This document shows, in pieces, positions 7,263 to 9,892 of a stretch of DNA of 9,892 bases (position 1 is its first letter; every line of letters starts with the position of its first letter). The stretch covers positions 1 to 9,892 of the forward strand of contig JAIPBB010000204.1 of the NCBI GenBank assembly GCA_021739805.1, read 5' to 3'. The notes under the pieces were generated by a model. The model saw nothing but the letters and a program-made list of their open reading frames with translations, was not told the origin of the DNA and ran no database searches. Both the position numbers and the translations under genes were made by a program. Source of the DNA: Saprospiraceae bacterium (GTDB lineage: Bacteria > Bacteroidota > Bacteroidia > Bacteroidales > JAIPBB01).

Positions 7263-7679
7263 ATGCTTTCAAACGCACAAACCTTTAAAAAAGGTGAACG
7301 ATTATGCAGCAAAAAAACTATTAAAGAACTTTTTGCCGATGGTAGTTCATTTTTCATTCACCCCTTCAAAGTAATTTGGAAAATTGCTGACTTAAACTCC
7401 GATTATCCTGCACAAATTCTTGTTAGTGTTTCAAAACGAAACTTTAAAAAAGCAGTTGATAGAAACAAAATAAAACGCCAGATTCGGGAATCATTTCGGA
7501 AAAACAAAAACAGCTTCTATGAATTTGCTTTAATTAATAAAAAGCAATATGCCATTGCATTTGTATTTACTGCTAAGGAGAAAATTGCATATAAAGACAT
7601 CGAATCGAAAATAATCTTAATTTTACAACGTTTAGAAAAATACGTTGATAGTGATAATAATGAGAAACTTGTTAAGTAA
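7263..7679 (+). CDS. rnpA: Ribonuclease P protein component
   Basis: RnpA is the protein subunit that helps RNase P RNA recognise and cleave the 5' leader of pre-tRNAs in the cytoplasm. From the ATG at 7263 the product has 138 residues, near the usual 110-140. [17 protein letters not shown] (8-24) is the N-terminal signature. [12 protein letters not shown] (57-68) leads into [10 protein letters not shown] (67-76), the conserved RNR helix that contacts RNase P RNA. The protein is rich in Lys and Arg, as expected. An in-frame TTG at 7215 would add 16 residues, but that extension starts inside the palindrome at 7207-7232 and is unlikely. The common neighbour rpmH is absent upstream; hemD is there instead. 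The 3' end overlaps yidD by 20 bp, which suggests translational coupling. Confidence 0.95.
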   Translation: MLSNAQTFKKGERLCSKKTIKELFADGSSFFIHPFKVIWKIADLNSDYPAQILVSVSKRNFKKAVDRNKIKRQIRESFRKNKNSFYEFALINKKQYAIAFVFTAKEKIAYKDIESKIILILQRLEKYVDSDNNEKLVK

Positions 7680-7881
7680 ATTTTTTATTCTTTTAATTAG
7701 ATTTTATCAGTCAGCAATTTCGCCATATTTAGCTCCTTCGTGCCGATACACACCAACTTGTTCGCAGTATGGAGTTGATGCAATAAAAAAACATGGTCCA
7801 TTCAAAGGTGGATGGCTTACTATAAAAAGATTTCTATCATGTGGTCCATGGGGAGGTAGTGGATATGATCCGGTGCCATAA
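7660..7881 (+). CDS. yidD: Membrane protein insertion efficiency factor YidD
   Basis: YidD is a small membrane-associated protein thought to assist YidC/Sec insertion of inner-membrane proteins. The 73-residue product is of normal size. It has an amphipathic N-terminus ([20 protein letters not shown]), then [11 protein letters not shown] (27-37) with Cys28 and Cys34. [20 protein letters not shown] (43-62) carries Cys61, and the protein ends in GYDPVP, the family's C-terminal signature. I chose the ATG at 7660, which gives the normal start MRNLLSKFF; a TTG 15 bases upstream is in frame but less likely. It overlaps rnpA, a common arrangement in bacteria. Confidence 0.96.
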   Translation: MRNLLSKFFILLIRFYQSAISPYLAPSCRYTPTCSQYGVDAIKKHGPFKGGWLTIKRFLSCGPWGGSGYDPVP

Positions 7882-7883
7882 AA

Positions 7884-7953
7884 CAAATCAAAATTAGAAA
7901 TTAGAAATTGGAAATTAGGGATGAAGTGGCTGAACCCGAAACCCGAAACCTGA
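7884..7953. repeat. Degenerate 7-bp tandem array between yidD and the S41 protease gene
   Basis: Reading in sevens from 7884 gives caaatca, aaattag, aaattag, aaattgg, aaattag, ggatgaa, gtggctg, aacccga, aacccga, aacctga. There are two homogeneous blocks (aaattag and aacccga types) joined in the same 7-bp register. The array fills nearly the whole 78-bp gap and ends 7 bases before the protease ATG. No TAnnTTTG element lies within it, so the protease is probably transcribed with yidD. Confidence 0.8.
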
Positions 7954-7959
7954 AATAAT

Positions 7960-9627
7960 ATGAAAAAAATACAAAAAAAAACCAAGCTGCTAATCACAAT
8001 TTTAGCAATCAGCATTTTATCAGTCGGAAGCTTTAGCTTTATTAATAGTGATTTTGAAATTTCAAAAAACCTCGATGTTTTTGCTACCTTATTTAAACAG
8101 CTAAACATATATTATGTTGATGATGTGAACTCAGGTGAATTGATGAAAACCGCTATTGATGAAATGCTCCAATCTCTTGACCCATACACAAATTATATTG
8201 CAGAATCAGAACTTGAAGATTACAAATTTATGACTACAGGAATGTATGGCGGAATTGGCTCAACAGTTTTTAAGAGAGACGATTATGTTTATATTTCAGA
8301 ACCTTACGAAGGATTTCCTGCCGAAAAAGAAGGTTTGATAGCCGGCGATAAAATTCTTGGTATTAATGGAAAACCAACCAGAGGAAAATCAGTTAGTGAT
8401 ATTAGCAATGTATTAAAAGGACAAGCAGGAACTGAGGTGACTTTATTAATTGAAAGAGAAGGTTTGGAAAAAGCATTTATAAAAAAAATTAAAAGAGTTG
8501 AAGTAAAAATTGATAATATTCCATATTACGGCCTGTTGGAAAAAGATATTGCTTATATCAAACTAAATGGCTTCACACAAAATGCAGGGAAAGAAGTTAA
8601 AGATGCTTTTATGGAAATTAAAGAAAAGAAAGCTCCAAAAGGAGTAATTATTGATTTAAGAGACAATGGCGGTGGATTATTGATTGAGGCTGTTAACATT
8701 GTTAATATTTTCGTTAAAAAAGGAGAATCTGTTGTAAGCACTAAAGGACGAATTCAAGAAAGAAATAATGATTACAAAACTCTCAACCAACCAATTGACA
8801 CTGAAATTCCAATTGTGATTTTAACAAACAACCGAAGTGCATCAGCCTCCGAAATTGTTGCAGGTGCAATTCAGGATATTGATAGAGGAATAATTATAGG
8901 CGACAAAACTTATGGAAAAGGTCTTGTTCAAAATGTAGTTGATTTAAGTTATAATTCAAAGCTAAAGGTTACTGTCGCAAAATATTATATCCCAAGTGGT
9001 AGGTGTATCCAGGCAATTGATTATTCTCATAATGGTAGTCCGGCCAAAGTTCCCGACTCACTTAAAACTGCCTTTAAAACTAAAAACGGAAGAGTGGTTT
9101 ATGATGGCGGAGGAATTGAACCGGATGTTAAAATCGAAGCTGATGAAGGAAGTAACATATCTTACAGCCTGATTACCAAATTTCTAATTTTTGACTATGC
9201 AAGCAAATATAAAAGAGAACATCCCGAAAAACCTGATTTAGCGACTTTTCAAATCACAGATGAGATTTATAAAGATTTTACTAATTATATTTCCGATAAA
9301 GATTATGATTATAAAACAAAAAGCGAAGAAGATTTAAAAGCTTTAAAAGAAACTGCAAAACAGGAAAAATATTTTGAGGATATTGAAAAGGAATATGATG
9401 TCCTTATGAAAAAGATGATTGATAATAAAAAAGATGATTTAAAGAAATTTAAAAATGAGATTTCACTTATTTTAAAATCTGAAATTATTTCAAGATACTA
9501 TTACCAAAAAGGCAGAATTCAAACTTCATTAAATGATGATAAAGATATCGCAAAAGCTATTGAAGTTTTGAGTGATAACGAATTGTATAAAAAGATTATT
9601 GAGGGTTCGGGGAGTGGTAAGCGGTAA
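7960..9627 (+). CDS. S41 family C-terminal processing peptidase (CtpA/Prc type)
   Basis: This is a serine protease of the CtpA/Tsp family, which trims or degrades exported proteins by recognising their C-termini. A basic N-terminus and a hydrophobic stretch at about 9-29 indicate export across the inner membrane, either cleaved or kept as an anchor. Residues 34-90 form the usual helical cap (SLDPYTNYI). A PDZ domain spans roughly 95-185 (GGIGSTV, AEKEGLIAGDKILGINGKP). The S41 catalytic core spans roughly 195-395, with IDLRDNGGGL at 231-240. NNRSASASEI (290-299) contains the nucleophile, most likely Ser295, and GDKTYGKGLVQ (314-324) contains the general base Lys320. The 25-residue spacing between them matches E. 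coli Tsp Ser430/Lys455. A charged, probably helical tail covers about 400-555. The last residues, EGSGSGKR, coincide with a 7-bp pattern continuing into the repeat downstream, so the true end may have been altered. The substrate is unknown. Confidence 0.93.
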   Translation: MKKIQKKTKLLITILAISILSVGSFSFINSDFEISKNLDVFATLFKQLNIYYVDDVNSGELMKTAIDEMLQSLDPYTNYIAESELEDYKFMTTGMYGGIGSTVFKRDDYVYISEPYEGFPAEKEGLIAGDKILGINGKPTRGKSVSDISNVLKGQAGTEVTLLIEREGLEKAFIKKIKRVEVKIDNIPYYGLLEKDIAYIKLNGFTQNAGKEVKDAFMEIKEKKAPKGVIIDLRDNGGGLLIEAVNIVNIFVKKGESVVSTKGRIQERNNDYKTLNQPIDTEIPIVILTNNRSASASEIVAGAIQDIDRGIIIGDKTYGKGLVQNVVDLSYNSKLKVTVAKYYIPSGRCIQAIDYSHNGSPAKVPDSLKTAFKTKNGRVVYDGGGIEPDVKIEADEGSNISYSLITKFLIFDYASKYKREHPEKPDLATFQITDEIYKDFTNYISDKDYDYKTKSEEDLKALKETAKQEKYFEDIEKEYDVLMKKMIDNKKDDLKKFKNEISLILKSEIISRYYYQKGRIQTSLNDDKDIAKAIEVLSDNELYKKIIEGSGSGKR

Positions 9628-9715
9628 AAAAGGTAAAAGGTAAAAGGCAATGTCAGATGTATGATGTCAGATGTCAAATGTGGGCAAGAACCCGAAACCC
9701 GAAACTTGAAACCCG
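9604..9715. repeat. Degenerate 7-bp tandem array after the S41 protease gene
   Basis: The clearest part reads in sevens from 9632: ggtaaaa, ggtaaaa, ggcaatg, tcagatg, tatgatg, tcagatg, tcaaatg, tgggcaa, gaacccg, aaacccg, aaacttg, aaacccg. In the same register the pattern continues upstream across the protease stop codon as ggttcgg, ggagtgg, taagcgg, taaaaaa (9604-9631). An aacctga unit reappears at 9770-9776, after the inverted repeat. The 18-mer gaacccgaaacccgaaac at 9688-9705 is identical to 7932-7949 in the previous array. No gene was found in this gap. Confidence 0.8.
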
Positions 9716-9768
9716 CACTTCAGCTCCGCTCAGTGTTCATACAGCGGTCATTGAGCGGAGTCGAAATG
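9716..9768. repeat. Imperfect inverted repeat, REP/MITE-like, inside the heptad array
   Basis: The arm cacttcagctccgctca (9716-9732) matches the reverse complement of tgagcggagtcgaaatg (9752-9768) at 14 of 17 positions. The inner nine bases (ctccgctca / tgagcggag) pair perfectly, and a 19-base loop separates the arms. The GC-rich stem stands out against the AT-rich surroundings. From memory, stems built on tgagcggagtcgaa are widespread between genes in Bacteroidota and some other bacteria; I cannot check copy number here. No T-run follows on either strand, so it is not a standard terminator, although it could stabilise the 3' end of the protease mRNA. Confidence 0.7.
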
Positions 9769-9796
9769 AAACCTGAAACAATTAGAAAAATTAATA

Positions 9797-9892
9797 ATGT
9801 TCATCCTAAAGAAAGAAACACATAATAAAATCTACTTTATCAGTATAATCGCACTGATTTTGGGATTGCCTCTTTCTAAGGTATTAATGAGT
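9797..9892 (+). CDS. Start of an unidentified membrane protein, cut by window edge
   Basis: An ATG at 9797 opens a frame of 32 codons that is still open at the right edge. The N-terminus is charged (MFILKKETHNK). A hydrophobic helix follows at about 12-28 (IYFISIIALILGLPL) and then SKVLMS. This pattern fits the first transmembrane helix of a multi-pass protein. The LPLS turn after it is reminiscent of O-antigen ligase/polymerase-like proteins, but the fragment is too short to assign a family. It lies 29 bases after the inverted repeat, on the same strand as the protease. Confidence 0.5.
   Translation, partial: MFILKKETHNKIYFISIIALILGLPLSKVLMS

Noticed and set aside
7707..8108. Minus-strand open frame across yidD and the S41 start
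   Set aside because: It overlaps two confident plus-strand genes and the repeat between them; the hydrophobic stretch is the complement of the signal-anchor region.
4182..9715. Heptad arrays as CRISPR arrays
   Set aside because: Units are 7 bp and directly adjacent, with no 20-40 bp repeats separated by unique spacers and no cas genes.
9716..9768. Inverted repeat as a terminator of the S41 gene
   Set aside because: The stem is followed by an A-rich and mixed sequence without a T-run, so it does not fit the intrinsic terminator pattern.

Overview
The window looks like an ordinary chromosomal stretch of an AT-rich Bacteroidota member, probably a Bacteroidales/Marinilabiliales-type organism. 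Three things point there. A DUF4271 membrane-protein gene is followed by hemD, rnpA and yidD, a gene order I associate with Bacteroidota. Two gene starts are preceded by exact matches to the Bacteroidota -7 promoter element TAnnTTTG. Clear Shine-Dalgarno sequences are mostly absent.

Left half (1-5257, all on the minus strand): dxs, the first enzyme of the MEP isoprenoid pathway, runs off the left edge and lacks only its extreme C-terminus. Upstream of it, and separated by a strong intrinsic terminator, is a pta / 3-hydroxyacyl-CoA-dehydrogenase-like / ackA cluster read in that order. Pta and AckA together convert acetyl-CoA to acetate and ATP. The gene between them encodes a full-length 3-hydroxyacyl-CoA dehydrogenase fold that keeps the His-Glu dyad but has lost a conserved active-site Asn.

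Right half (5485-9892, all on the plus strand): a divergent intergenic region separates pta from a plus-strand series. This comprises a six-helix DUF4271 protein, hemD (TTG start), rnpA, yidD (overlapping rnpA by 20 bp), a CtpA-type S41 processing protease and the first 32 codons of a membrane protein cut by the right edge.

The most unusual material lies between genes. Three gaps (4182-4258, 7884-7953 and about 9604-9715) are filled by degenerate repeats with a strict 7-bp period. In two cases the repeats run into the 3' end of the upstream gene. The third array also carries an imperfect inverted repeat resembling a REP/MITE element, and a separate perfect 26-bp palindrome sits between hemD and rnpA. 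I see no RNA gene, CRISPR array, transposase, toxin-antitoxin pair or defence system. I found no evidence for a new multi-gene system; the best candidates for follow-up are the heptad arrays and the diverged dehydrogenase.
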